Positions 1-7,416 of a DNA stretch of 11,580 nucleotides are shown here, piece after piece. The stretch comes from Dehalococcoidia bacterium. GTDB taxonomy: Bacteria; Chloroflexota; Dehalococcoidia; UBA3495. The DNA lies in NCBI GenBank assembly GCA_028822675.1, contig JAPKDE010000060.1:1-11580 (forward strand). Direction: 5' to 3'. A program made the translations under genes and the position numbers. Numbering within the stretch: the first letter of the stretch is position 1; every line of letters begins with the position of its first letter. The notes under the pieces were generated by a model. It made no database searches. It saw only the letters and a program-made list of their open reading frames with translations, and was not told the DNA's origin.

Positions 1-96
1 TGACCGTGGACTGGTTTGCGGTTTTCATCAAAGTCATGAAATATCCCTCATTAATAGCCAACAAGATTGGCCAAATTTACCGCTTAACATCTGTAT

Positions 97-133
97 CTGT
101 CCGTTGTATTTGAATGTCATATACAACGGACAG
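97..133. repeat. 13-bp perfect inverted repeat with 11-nt spacer
   Basis: The left arm ctgtccgttgtat (97-109) is the exact reverse complement of the right arm atacaacggacag (121-133), separated by 11 nt. There is no T-run after it on either strand, so it is not a standard intrinsic terminator. It could be an operator, a cruciform-forming element or the end of an upstream transcript. Its function is unknown. Confidence 0.7.
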
Positions 134-262
134 CCTATTATTAATGGCTGGCGCGCGGCAACCGAATTCTGTTACAAAGCAGATGGGATGTCAAGTTGCT
201 CCGGTGAGTGCAGCATGGCCTCGCGCGAACGCCCAACGCAGGCACTCAGGGGCAAGTGTGTC

Positions 263-291
263 TTGACACGGTTCAGACGGGTCAATATCAT
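263..291 (+). promoter_or_regulatory. Sigma-70-type promoter for tRNA-Gln
   Basis: A perfect -35 hexamer TTGACA (263-268) is followed by a 17-nt spacer and the -10 hexamer TATCAT (286-291, 5 of 6 consensus). The predicted start near 298 gives a leader of about 80 nt before the tRNA at 381. The tRNA is the only downstream plus-strand gene before the convergent exonuclease gene, so it is the likely target. Confidence 0.7.
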
Positions 292-380
292 AGTATATAG
301 GTCGCTCCACTGTGACCGATGCCGCCTACCTCACCGCGCCAGCGGTTCCGGGGAAATCGGCAGCTAAACGGCCTCTTTGT

Positions 381-454
381 TGGGGATTAGTCCAGTGGTA
401 GGACGCCTGTCTCTGGATCAGGAAGCGGAGGTTCGAACCCTCCATCCCCAGCCA
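381..454 (+). tRNA. tRNA-Gln (anticodon CTG), CCA encoded
   Basis: The cloverleaf can be folded by eye. The acceptor stem is TGGGGAT with ATCCCCA. The D arm is GTCC/GGAC. The anticodon arm is at 406-422 with loop CTCTGGA, giving anticodon CTG at 413-415, which reads CAG. The T arm is GGAGG TTCGAAC CCTCC. The weak U1-A72 pair and the G73 discriminator are known identity features of bacterial glutamine tRNAs. The 3' CCA (452-454) is encoded in the DNA and is followed at once by five T residues. The last pair of the anticodon stem is a T-T mismatch (410/418), the only blemish. Confidence 0.96.
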
Positions 455-549
455 TTTTTCTACCTCAGAAACACCCACGCTTACCGCCATCGTTTGACAC
501 TCTTTTACTACCTCGGTATCATCCAGGCGCTTTACTCTCACATCCATTC

Positions 550-1431
550 TTAGGATTCGTCAGACCACCTATGAGGTAGACTGGCCAGCCGGCCAAACCC
601 CAGGTCTTCACATAGGGCTTCGTATTTCTGGCGGTCAGCGCCCTTCCATTCCAGTGCTTCAAGAGAGGTATCCATTGGAACATCAGTACGCAGCGTGGTC
701 AGGTTTTTATACAGCCGGGCCTCTTCGGTGTGGGAGTTCAGGCTTTCAGCGGCTGTCGCCGCACCTCTCACCTTTACCCCCCAGGCAGACGGGTCGCTGG
801 GTATGTCCTCAATATGGCCATAGTGAAACAGCAACTGAGATGATGTCTTTGCGCCCCATTTGGGGATGCCGGGTATCCCGTCCGCAGCGTCTCCGGTCAG
901 AGCCAGCAGGTCGGGGATGGAGCTGGGGGAAACGCCAAACTTCTCAACCACGCCGGCTTCATCCATGAATTTCTCCCGCCGCCGGTCGTAGCACACCACA
1001 GAGTCGCCTTTCACCATCTGAGCCAGGTCTTTGTCGGCAGAGCAGATAACCACCTGTTCAACCTCCGGCAGTCTGCTGCAGGTGAGGGCTGCAGTGGCCA
1101 GGGCGTCGTCGGCTTCGTAATCGATCATTGGCCAGACCAAGATGCCCAGCGCCTCTATTGCCCGCTCTGCCAGGTCAAACTGGGTGAGCAGGTCTTCAGG
1201 CGTTCCTTCCCCAGTCTTGTAGCCGGCAAACATCTCGTTCCGGAACGACAACACTGTGTGGTCAAAGGCACAGCCGATGTGAGTGACCTGCTCTTCTCGG
1301 AGCAAGAAAAGAAGGCTCTGCATAATCCCGCGCACCGCCCCCACAGAGCGTCCATCGGGCGCTTGGATGGGCGGCAGGGCAAAATAAGACCGGAACAACT
1401 CATAGGTGCCATCCACCAGATGAACCTTCAT
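550..1431 (-). CDS. Stand-alone 5'-3' exonuclease (PolA N-domain/FEN-like)
   Basis: Predicted 293-residue DNA 5'-nuclease of the family that includes the N-terminal domain of DNA polymerase I. These metal-dependent enzymes remove RNA primers and 5' flaps during replication and repair. Visible metal ligands, numbered from the chosen start, are D7 (HLVDG), D57 (AFDH), E106-D108-D109 (YEADDA), D133 and D135 (SADKD), and D181 and D184 (TGDAADGIPG). The last lie at the helix-3-turn-helix region that binds DNA. No polymerase domain follows, so this is a free-standing enzyme. An ATG nine bases upstream (1440) abuts GGGAGG with no spacing, whereas the ATG at 1431 sits nine bases after that Shine-Dalgarno, so I prefer 1431. 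The gene follows the lipoprotein gene on the same strand after about 90 bp and could be co-transcribed. Confidence 0.93.
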   Translation of the reverse strand: MKVHLVDGTYELFRSYFALPPIQAPDGRSVGAVRGIMQSLLFLLREEQVTHIGCAFDHTVLSFRNEMFAGYKTGEGTPEDLLTQFDLAERAIEALGILVWPMIDYEADDALATAALTCSRLPEVEQVVICSADKDLAQMVKGDSVVCYDRRREKFMDEAGVVEKFGVSPSSIPDLLALTGDAADGIPGIPKWGAKTSSQLLFHYGHIEDIPSDPSAWGVKVRGAATAAESLNSHTEEARLYKNLTTLRTDVPMDTSLEALEWKGADRQKYEALCEDLGFGRLASLPHRWSDES

Positions 1432-1456
1432 AGCACCCATCCTCCCAACTTAATCA

Positions 1457-1497
1457 GTTACTCAGTGCAATATACGTAGCGGTACTTGGGTATTATC
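1457..1497. repeat. 41-bp direct repeat, downstream copy
   Basis: This copy matches 1524-1564 at 36 of 41 positions by eye. The second copy is the 3' end of the lipoprotein gene, including its stop codon. The two copies are separated by 26 bp of unrelated sequence. Confidence 0.9.
1458..1497 (-). pseudogene. Vestigial 3' end of a second solute-binding-protein gene
   Basis: Read on the minus strand, this copy encodes IIPKYRYVYCTE and a TAA stop. The neighbouring lipoprotein ends IIPKYRYVYFTE and TAA. Two of the differences are silent changes in Tyr codons, one is a silent change in an Ile codon, and the remaining two fall in one codon (Cys for Phe). That pattern fits divergence while still coding, so I infer the tail of an older paralogue rather than a fresh duplication. 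A TGA lies only three codons upstream in frame, so nothing more than this tail remains. Confidence 0.7.
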
Positions 1498-1523
1498 CCT
1501 CATGCCGACTCTTCGCAAGGCTC

Positions 1524-1564
1524 GTTACTCAGTAAAGTATACGTAGCGATACTTGGGAATTATC
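1524..1564. repeat. 41-bp direct repeat, copy inside the lipoprotein gene
   Basis: This is the gene-embedded copy of the repeat at 1457-1497. It covers the last 12 codons of the solute-binding protein, its stop codon (1525-1527) and one further base. Confidence 0.9.
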
Positions 1565-3228
1565 AACGGAAACAGGAAGTAATCATTTACTTCTGGCTTC
1601 ACCAAAACGTAGCCGCCATTGGAGTGCCACAACGGAATCCACGGCGCGTCGTCCACGATAATCTTTTCCGATTGGTGATACAGGTCAAACCTGGCTGCTT
1701 CATCCGGTTCCACGCGGGCCAGTTCCAGCAGGCGGTCCAGCTGGCGATTGGTGTACTCCGACTGGTTATTGGTACTTTCGCTGTGGAACAAAACGTCCAG
1801 GAAGTTTTCCGGATCCGGATAATCGGCGATCCAACCCAGACCGCCAAACATTTGGAACCTGTTTTGGTGCAGGTCCTGTAGGAAGATGGCCCACTCTGTT
1901 TGGAGGATGGATATCTCTACGCCCAGATTCTCTTCCCACATGGCCAACATGGCCTCGATGGACGGGCTAATGGCGGCGCCAAAACTGCCCGGCACTGTGA
2001 GGGTGATTCTGGGTAATTCTCCGGTATCGCCATACTTGGATTCCTGAATCAACTGGCGGGCCTTATCCGGGTCGTAGTTGTATCCCACCAAGTCTGGGTT
2101 GTAGCCGGGGAACCCGGGCGGCAGGATTCCGACAGCCGGCACCACCAAATCTTGTAGCAGCGTGGTGGCTAGGGTTTGCCGGTCAATTGCGTAGTTGAAC
2201 GCCTGTCTGACCTTGATGTCATCAAACGGTGGCTCAGTATTATTCAGGCCAAAGTAATCAACGTCAAACTGGGGCGGCGCTGTGACCACCTCAGCGCTGA
2301 GGGGGTTAGATTGGTCTTGCACGCCTTGCAGTAATGACAGCCCAATGCCGGTGATGTGTATCTCGTCGTTCTCATACATCAGCATGCTGTTACCGCCGCT
2401 GAGCAGAAACTCCACTTCGTCTAGCTTGGCCGGTTCCAGGTGGTAATCATCAAATTTAGTGAGCCGCAGCACTTCACCCGGCCGGTATTCGGCCATCTTA
2501 AACGGCCCGGTGCCGTTGGGTTCCAAGATCCAACTGGGACCGGTTCTCACATTCTCCCGGTCCAGAACAAAGCTCACAGGGTAGGTGAGTTTGGACAGGA
2601 AATAGGCCTTGGGGGCGTCCGTGGTGGTCGTAATTGTGTGGTCGTTAATCACCTGAACGCCAGAAATGTTATTGGCCAACCCGGTCAGTTTGTCGTCAAC
2701 GCCAACGATGTCACCGAGGAAAACGGCAGCGTTGAAGGACTCCGTGATGGGATCAGCCGCCCTTTCCAAAGACCATTTGATATCGGTAGCAGTAACCGGT
2801 CGTCCATTGTGGAACTTGGCCTCCGGTCGCAACCGGAAAGTCGTGGTTGTGCCATCAGGGCTAACATCCCAACCCTCAGCCAAATCTCCAACTATGGCCA
2901 AGTTCTTGTCAATCGTCATCAGACCGCCAAAGATTTCCACGGCGTACATGGCAGAACTGGCGTCGGTGTTCAGGTGTGGGTCCAGGGTGGGCGGATCAAC
3001 TCCCAGCCTAAGAAAAGTTCCGCCGTCTACAGCATTGGCGCTGCTTCGGGAGTCGGCAGACTCAGCCACGGGGGTGGGAGTCGATGCGGTTCCCGGAGAC
3101 GCCGTGCTTGATGGGGACTTGGAGAAATCAGCTTCGACAGACTCGCGAGTTGGGTCTGTAGTGGAATCAGATGAACACGCGATTGCCACCAACAGAAGCA
3201 ACGATAGTAATAGGAAAACGGGTTTCAT
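1525..3228 (-). CDS. ABC transporter solute-binding lipoprotein, family 5 (peptide/nickel type)
   Basis: 567-residue extracytoplasmic binding protein of the SBP_bac_5 family, which captures oligopeptides, nickel chelates, glycosides or related ligands for an ABC importer. Residues 1-17 form a lipoprotein signal: a Lys, a Leu-rich core, and a lipobox ending VAIAC with Cys18. A Ser/Thr/Pro-rich linker (about 19-70) tethers the domain to the membrane. The mature domain opens with a typical GGTFLRLGVDPPTLDPHLN segment and contains the family pattern LAEGWDVSPDG...FRLRPEAKFHNGRPVTATDIKWSLERA. The ATG has a GAGGG Shine-Dalgarno about 6 bases upstream. No permease or ATPase genes adjoin it, so the ligand cannot be inferred and the gene is an orphan here. 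A diverged copy of its 3' end lies just downstream. Confidence 0.93.
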   Translation of the reverse strand: MKPVFLLLSLLLLVAIACSSDSTTDPTRESVEADFSKSPSSTASPGTASTPTPVAESADSRSSANAVDGGTFLRLGVDPPTLDPHLNTDASSAMYAVEIFGGLMTIDKNLAIVGDLAEGWDVSPDGTTTTFRLRPEAKFHNGRPVTATDIKWSLERAADPITESFNAAVFLGDIVGVDDKLTGLANNISGVQVINDHTITTTTDAPKAYFLSKLTYPVSFVLDRENVRTGPSWILEPNGTGPFKMAEYRPGEVLRLTKFDDYHLEPAKLDEVEFLLSGGNSMLMYENDEIHITGIGLSLLQGVQDQSNPLSAEVVTAPPQFDVDYFGLNNTEPPFDDIKVRQAFNYAIDRQTLATTLLQDLVVPAVGILPPGFPGYNPDLVGYNYDPDKARQLIQESKYGDTGELPRITLTVPGSFGAAISPSIEAMLAMWEENLGVEISILQTEWAIFLQDLHQNRFQMFGGLGWIADYPDPENFLDVLFHSESTNNQSEYTNRQLDRLLELARVEPDEAARFDLYHQSEKIIVDDAPWIPLWHSNGGYVLVKPEVNDYFLFPLIIPKYRYVYFTE

Positions 3229-3329
3229 CTAAGCCCTCGTCAAATGGTCCTTGTGTGTGGTTTAGCGCGCAGTTCCAATGATTCCAGTGGCCCAGTCAGG
3301 TTAATCAAACAAGGCCTCATCTGTATTCC

Positions 3330-3358
3330 ACTGTAATAATGCCTATTGTCAGTGTCAA
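3330..3358 (-). promoter_or_regulatory. Putative promoter of the solute-binding-protein gene
   Basis: On the minus strand a perfect TTGACA (plus-strand 3353-3358) is followed by 17 nt and TACAGT (plus-strand 3330-3335, 4 of 6 consensus). Transcription would start about 95 bp before the ATG at 3228. The 246-bp divergent spacer 3229-3474 otherwise shows only a lone TATACT (3413-3418) facing the kinase-like gene, without a good -35. Confidence 0.5.
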
Positions 3359-3474
3359 TGGAAGTGGCCTTCACTCAGCCTGAGTTTCAAGCTGGACTGC
3401 GTCGTGATTAGCTATACTGGTGCATCAGAAGATACGACAGCCCACCGCCATCGGATTACATTGGCCATCAAGTA

Positions 3475-4422
3475 ATGCAAAACTCAGAACAAAACCAGTT
3501 ATCTCATGAACCCGGCGGCAGTGTCGTGTGCTTTGGCGTGCTGAGTTATCTGCAGTTGATGGTCGTGGACCAAGTGCCGGTACATAACGGCGGCACACCG
3601 ATACAGCAATTGACCGACTCCTACGGCGACGACGCTGCCATCGTGGCCGGAATGCTCCATCAGATGGGCCAAAAAACTAGGCTGATAGCATCGGCGCTTG
3701 GTGATGACGAATTGGGCCGCAAGGTGGCCGCCACTGTTGGTCGGCTGGGCGTGCCGGTGGACATTAGAATCGACCCCACAGTTACCACTGTAGCTGAACT
3801 ATCAATAGCCGACCCCAGCGGCGCGCGGACGTATTTCTATCAGCGCACCTCAGAGTTGTTGAACACCCTGGACTCCGCTGACTTGTCACCGCTGGAACAA
3901 GCCTCCTACCTCTACGTTGACTGGTATGACGGCGACCATATTCTGCGGCCCATGCAGGCTGCCTCAAGGTTGGGTTTACCCGTTTTCTTGAACCTGGAGA
4001 GCCAACTTGCAAACCCGGAGGTGCTGGTGAAACTAGCGCCGTACACCACCGTTTGCCAGATTTCAGCAGACCAACCAGAATCCGGGGATGACCTGGAGTC
4101 CATTGCTGACTCTTTGCTGGAAGTGGGAATCACCACCGTGCTCATCACAGGCGGCAGCCGGGGTTGTCTGGCTGCCGAGGCCAATCAAAAGGTCCGGGTC
4201 AGCGCTCCAACGATAAACGTAGTGGACGGAAACGGCGCCGGATCTTGCTTCTCTGCCAGCTACATCTACGCAAACTTGCGAGGATGGAGTTTGGAGCAAT
4301 GCGCCCGTTTCGCCACCGCCCAAGCCAGCCTAAAATGCGGCGTGGCCGGCTACGATGTGCCCAAAGTGGCAACGGGAGAACGCCTGGCTTCAACGCTACA
4401 AGTTGATGCAGCGGAGCGGTAA
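3475..4422 (+). CDS. PfkB-family sugar/nucleoside kinase-like protein with altered catalytic motif
   Basis: 315-residue protein with the ribokinase/PfkB architecture. It has an N-terminal beta strand (SVVCFGVLSYLQL), a substrate-region segment (GDDAAIVAGMLHQMG, about 51-65), the family stretch ALGDDELGRKVAATV, and a C-terminal signature DGNGAGSCFSASYIYANLR at 251-269. PfkB enzymes transfer the ATP gamma-phosphate to a sugar or nucleoside hydroxyl. The catalytic base is the Asp of a conserved GAGD in the second signature. Here that position is Ser257 (codon TCT), two base changes away from an Asp codon, so the protein may be inactive, a ligand sensor, or a divergent enzyme. The ATG has no clear Shine-Dalgarno. 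The gene runs divergently from the lipoprotein gene and converges on the broken nuclease-like gene with four bases between them. The substrate cannot be told. Confidence 0.85.
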   Translation: MQNSEQNQLSHEPGGSVVCFGVLSYLQLMVVDQVPVHNGGTPIQQLTDSYGDDAAIVAGMLHQMGQKTRLIASALGDDELGRKVAATVGRLGVPVDIRIDPTVTTVAELSIADPSGARTYFYQRTSELLNTLDSADLSPLEQASYLYVDWYDGDHILRPMQAASRLGLPVFLNLESQLANPEVLVKLAPYTTVCQISADQPESGDDLESIADSLLEVGITTVLITGGSRGCLAAEANQKVRVSAPTINVVDGNGAGSCFSASYIYANLRGWSLEQCARFATAQASLKCGVAGYDVPKVATGERLASTLQVDAAER

Positions 4423-4426
4423 GTTA

Positions 4427-5521
4427 TTACAGGACCTCATCCAGCCCTTTTATTAACTCTGCCACCGATTGCCCGATAGCTTCCTCTGCAGCGATAATTG
4501 TCTCTGGTTCAAAGTTGTAACCAAGCACGCCAACTCGCTTGACGGTTGCTCCGGGTATACCAGATACAACGTTAGTGAACCTGTCCAATACCATTTTGAC
4601 GGATTCAGTGACTTCAACCCCTGCCGGATCATATCCCAACGTCAAATCAGTTAACCCAAACCAACCCTTTCGCCCAGGCGGGAACACCCAACCAATACTT
4701 AAATGCACGTGCATCTCAGGCTTGTAGTAGCGAAATTACGTGCCTGCCGACCCCCATTCGAAACGCAGTCCAAGTCCTTCGAAACGGTCAAGTATACGGG
4801 CAATTACCTGATGGTAGTTTTCATCGGTTATTTCTTCAAGGAACTGAGATCAGCTCACCAGTGTCCCAGTGTTTCTTATTGCCCTCGACGTTAATTTGAG
4901 CGTAGGTTTTACGACTGTTCTCGCTTCATATGCGGTCTCTTCTCCGCCCGAAAACTTAACAACCTCTACTCCGAAAAACCGAGCGGCTGCCATTGAATTA
5001 TTCAAATACTCGATGGTTTGTTGGATTTCATTGGTGATTTTCTGGGCAACTACTGCATAGTAGAACGCACCAGATTGAAGTCGATTCGCCAATGTTTGCT
5101 CGAACTCCCCAACATCGTCCTCGGAAAAACCTTCCCAAAGCTCAGTTGCGGCATCAACTAATAAAGAAGTTTTACCCCGTAGAGCGGGTTCTTGGCAGCG
5201 GTTACTGCTAAAAAACCTTTTAGCAACGGTATCTTCAAATTGGTCAAACGACATGTTCCAGATGTGAGAACCATGATCCAGTAATTGGGCTAGCACATTC
5301 CGAAAATCAGGGTTCTGCGGGCCAGTCTTGAACTCCAGAATGATCACATCATCAGTGCTAGCTAGGCCAACCATATCTACGGCTCCGGAAGGTACTTGTG
5401 CCTGCACGGCAACAACCATCATAGGTCCCGGCAGGTTCAACTCCTCGATTCTTAAAAGAACAGGGTTTTCTTTTAAGAATCTTTCGAGCTCGGCCTCGTT
5501 GTCAGCAAGAGTCTCGATCAA
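4427..5521 (-). pseudogene. PD-(D/E)XK (NucS-like) nuclease-like gene interrupted by two in-frame stops
   Basis: One reading frame runs from a TTG start (5521, with AGGA about 7 bases upstream) to the TAA at 4427, about 364 codons, broken by TGA (4850-4852) and TAA (4736-4738). The first part (223 residues) shows a restriction-endonuclease fold signature: Asp49 in SGAVDMVGL, Glu63-Phe-Lys65 in VIILEFKTG, and Gln79 in VLAQLLDHGS. It resembles the N-terminal region of DUF91/NucS-like proteins. After the TGA, 37 sense codons (SQFLEEITDENYHQ...) continue protein-like sequence. After the TAA come FRYYKPEMHVHL and a further conserved-looking domain (GWVFPPGRKGWFGLTDLTLG). Keeping one frame across both stops argues for a single gene damaged by point mutations, or for sequencing errors, rather than three genes. 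Alternatively, the 223-residue part could still act as a truncated protein. Its cellular role is unknown. Confidence 0.75.
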
Positions 5522-5592
5522 GGTCTTCCTAACGCCATCAGTGCCTTAGATAATCATCTTTCGCGACAACTTGCTAGCTCCTTTTCGGAAAT

Positions 5593-5623
5593 GAAGCGCC
5601 CTGAGCAAAGTTCAGAGCGCTTC
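5593..5623. terminator. Strong hairpin between two decayed genes, possible terminator
   Basis: GAAGCGC (5593-5599) pairs perfectly with GCGCTTC (5617-5623). Inside it, after one mismatch, CTGA (5601-5604) pairs with TCAG (5612-5615), leaving a 7-nt loop. It lies just past the 3' end of the minus-strand oxidoreductase remnant. No T-run follows on the minus strand. On the plus strand a run of five T occurs about 13 bases later, so a role as intrinsic terminator is uncertain. Confidence 0.4.
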
Positions 5624-5643
5624 CAATGAATCCAGATTTTTAA

Positions 5644-6152
5644 TTAGGCTGCTTTGGAATCAGCGAACGCCGGGATGACCTATTTATCGTACAGCTCAAT
5701 GGACTCCATCACCTTGTCGTGGGGGATGGTCTCGGTCTGCATAATCAGCATGACCTGGTCAACACCAATGTCTTGATACAACTCTCCGGGTTACCGGCGA
5801 TGATAACGCCCAGGTCGGCCAGGATATTGGAGTCCAGTTCGACCACTGCAGCCCTGGCAGCGCCGGGGCTATAGTCCAGCGAAATACCCGCCTCAGCGGC
5901 CCGGGTCTTGTGGTCGCCATCTGACTTCCGTAGCCAGCGACCAAAGTCAGTCTTCAGGTTGTCGCGCACTCCACCCCAAGACTCCAGCAACTCTTCGTAG
6001 GCGTTGATTCGACCTTTGATGTACGGCTTGTCCGGCCCAAATAAGGTCTTCATCGAGTCAGCGCACAGGTCGGTCGTCCTCGCCACAGAATGAGTGGACG
6101 TTGTTGCTCTACAGGTCAGCCTGAATTCGCGGTGAGTATACTCCATTGGCAA
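5644..6152 (-). pseudogene. Luciferase-like (LLM) oxidoreductase, 3' remnant with frameshift and stop
   Basis: From about 6059 downwards the minus strand encodes a typical C-terminal part of the bacterial luciferase-like flavin monooxygenase family (SMKTLFGPDKPYIKGRINAY ... FGRWLRKSDG ... NILADLGVIIAGNPESC). The frame then breaks. The sequence resumes in another frame as YQDIGVDQVMLIMQTETIPH...ESIELYDK, meets TAG at 5680-5682 where relatives usually have Tyr (KYVIP), and continues VIPAFADSKAA to TAA at 5644. The N-terminal two thirds of the family are absent. The open frame upstream of 6059 to 6152 resembles nothing I know. This is a clear relic with 5' loss, at least one frameshift and one in-frame stop. 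It lies back to back with an intact gene of the same superfamily. Confidence 0.8.
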
Positions 6153-6183
6153 AACCCAGTAGCAAAAAACCGTTTGGTCTTAG

Positions 6184-6212
6184 TTGACGCAGCCGGAGCA
6201 ACCCTTGATACT
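6184..6212 (+). promoter_or_regulatory. Putative promoter of the intact LLM oxidoreductase
   Basis: TTGACG (6184-6189) is separated by 17 nt from GATACT (6207-6212, 4 of 6 consensus). The predicted start near 6219 gives a leader of about 27 nt that contains the GGGAGG ribosome-binding site of the gene at 6246. Confidence 0.4.
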
Positions 6213-6245
6213 GGGCGAGATTTATAGATGCAATGGGAGGCTGTC

Positions 6246-7112
6246 ATGCGATTAGGTGCAATATTTCCTCAAACAGAGATAGGCGCGGACCCGTCCGCAG
6301 TTAAGGATTTTGCCCAGGCCGCCGAGGAGTTGGGATACGACCATATCCTGGTCTTTGACCACGTTCTTGGCGCAGACCAAACCAAACGGGACGGCTGGGA
6401 CAAGCCCTACAACAAAGATGACATGTTCCACGAGCCCTTTGTGATGTTTGGATACCTGGCCGCAATCACCGAAAGGATCGAGTTCACCACCGGCGTGTTG
6501 ATCCTGGGTCAACGCCAGACCGCCCTTGTTGCCAAGCAGGCCGCCGAGGTTGATGTACTGACCGGTGGTCGTCTGCGTCTGGGCATCGGCATTGGCTGGA
6601 ACGATGTTGAATACGAGGCGCTGGGCCAGAGTTTTAGCAACCGTGGCCGTCGCAGCGAGGAGCAGATCGAGTTGCTGCGCCTGTTGTGGACCCAGGAGTC
6701 GGTGAACTTTGACGGTCGGTACCATAAGGTCACCAACGCTGGCATCAACCCATTGCCGGTACAGCGACCGATACCCATCTGGTTGGGCGGCGGCGAGGAC
6801 CGGGTCATTCAGCGCATCGGCAAAATGGCCGACGGCTGGTTCCCTCAGTTCCAACCTGACAGCGCTGGCCAAGAGAAGATTGGCGTAATGCGGGAAGCTG
6901 CCAGCAAAGCCGGGCGCGATCCCAAGTCCATTGGCATTGAAGGGAGAGTCTCCTACGCCACCGATAAACAATCAGACTGGGAGAAGATGGGCGCTGCCTG
7001 GGACGAAGCTGGCGCAACTCATTTTTCCATCAACACCATGAAAGCCGGACTAACAGGCCCGGACCAACACATAGAAGCCATAAAACGCTTCAAAGAAACG
7101 GTGTCGGGCTAG
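6246..7112 (+). CDS. LLM-class (F420-type) oxidoreductase
   Basis: 288-residue member of the bacterial luciferase-like TIM-barrel superfamily, of the kind usually assigned to F420-dependent enzymes (inference from overall sequence pattern). Recognisable blocks, in order, are MRLGAIFPQTEIG at the first strand, LGYDHILVFDHVLGAD, a segment ITERIEFTTGVLILGQRQTA, VDVLTGGRLRLGIGIGWND, and PIPIWLGGGEDRVIQRIGKMADGWFP near the cofactor phosphate-binding end. I chose ATG 6246 because GGGAGG ends five bases upstream. An ATG at 6228 would place that Shine-Dalgarno inside the gene. The gene is intact, unlike its decayed superfamily relative facing away at 5644-6152. The substrate is unknown, since family members act on very different compounds. 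Confidence 0.92.
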   Translation: MRLGAIFPQTEIGADPSAVKDFAQAAEELGYDHILVFDHVLGADQTKRDGWDKPYNKDDMFHEPFVMFGYLAAITERIEFTTGVLILGQRQTALVAKQAAEVDVLTGGRLRLGIGIGWNDVEYEALGQSFSNRGRRSEEQIELLRLLWTQESVNFDGRYHKVTNAGINPLPVQRPIPIWLGGGEDRVIQRIGKMADGWFPQFQPDSAGQEKIGVMREAASKAGRDPKSIGIEGRVSYATDKQSDWEKMGAAWDEAGATHFSINTMKAGLTGPDQHIEAIKRFKETVSG

Positions 7113-7367
7113 ACCAACTCGGTTTTTTCTGTAGCTCATCACCGCTCGTCTTGAGTCATCGGGTACAGATCGAGGTGATTATGTTGCAGTTGATGAGCGC
7201 CCCCAAATCGTTAGTCCTGAGCTCCGACCTAGGTCGAGAGTCTCGATTTATCGGACCCGTCGAAGGATGCGCATCAGTCACACCTGAATCGCCAACACGT
7301 GTCATGTCTAGGTAGGTATGAATCCAGGAAGCCTACTCGTCATGAACGTGTCTGAACCGCAATACAT

Positions 7368-7394
7368 GGATTCCCGCCTTCGCGGGAAAGACGG
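7368..7394. repeat. REP-like palindromic element
   Basis: TTCCCGC (7371-7377) and GCGGGAA (7382-7388) form a perfect 7-bp stem around CTTC, within the context ggattcccgc...gcgggaaagacgg. Sequences of this form recur in the intergenic regions of many bacteria as short palindromic repeats, from my general recollection. Only one copy is in this window, so the repeat status needs the rest of the genome. It could also assist transcription termination between the convergent genes. Confidence 0.55.
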
Positions 7395-7416
7395 TGGGAG
7401 CGGGAGAGATTTTGTT

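Larger units (their letters stand above)
1..380. other. Gene-poor left flank upstream of tRNA-Gln
   Basis: I see no convincing coding sequence here. The open frame at 104-367 on the plus strand has biased, low-complexity-like composition (many Arg, Cys and Ser), no Shine-Dalgarno and no recognisable family, so I do not call it. What the stretch does hold is a 13-bp perfect inverted repeat (97-133) and a strong promoter (263-291), both listed separately. The window may begin just after an upstream gene, but nothing confirms this. Confidence 0.5.

Noticed and set aside
104..367. Plus-strand 87-residue open frame in the left flank
   Set aside because: It overlaps the tRNA promoter and the inverted repeat, has no Shine-Dalgarno, and its composition is unlike the real genes here.
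326..547. Minus-strand 73-residue frame starting two bases after the exonuclease stop, running antisense through the tRNA
   Set aside because: The first 30 or so residues look protein-like, but the rest is the antisense of the tRNA gene and its leader. No ribosome-binding site or family is visible, so it is more likely chance.
2440..3232. Plus-strand frames opposite the solute-binding-protein gene
   Set aside because: They are shadows of a strong SBP_bac_5 gene, with repetitive Gly/Arg/Ser composition and no motif.
4850..4852. TGA in the nuclease-like gene as a second selenocysteine codon
   Set aside because: The context (LVS-stop-SQFLEE) has no redox motif or expected Cys, I saw no hairpin at SECIS distance, and a second stop (TAA) follows in the same frame, so simple gene damage is more economical.
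6252..6971. Long minus-strand frame opposite the LLM gene (239 residues)
   Set aside because: It is the antisense shadow of a well-supported LLM coding sequence, with no independent motif.
7182..7320. Short plus-strand frame starting MLQLMSAPKS in the convergent spacer
   Set aside because: It has about 44 codons, no ribosome-binding site and lies among palindromic repeats, so there is no support for translation.
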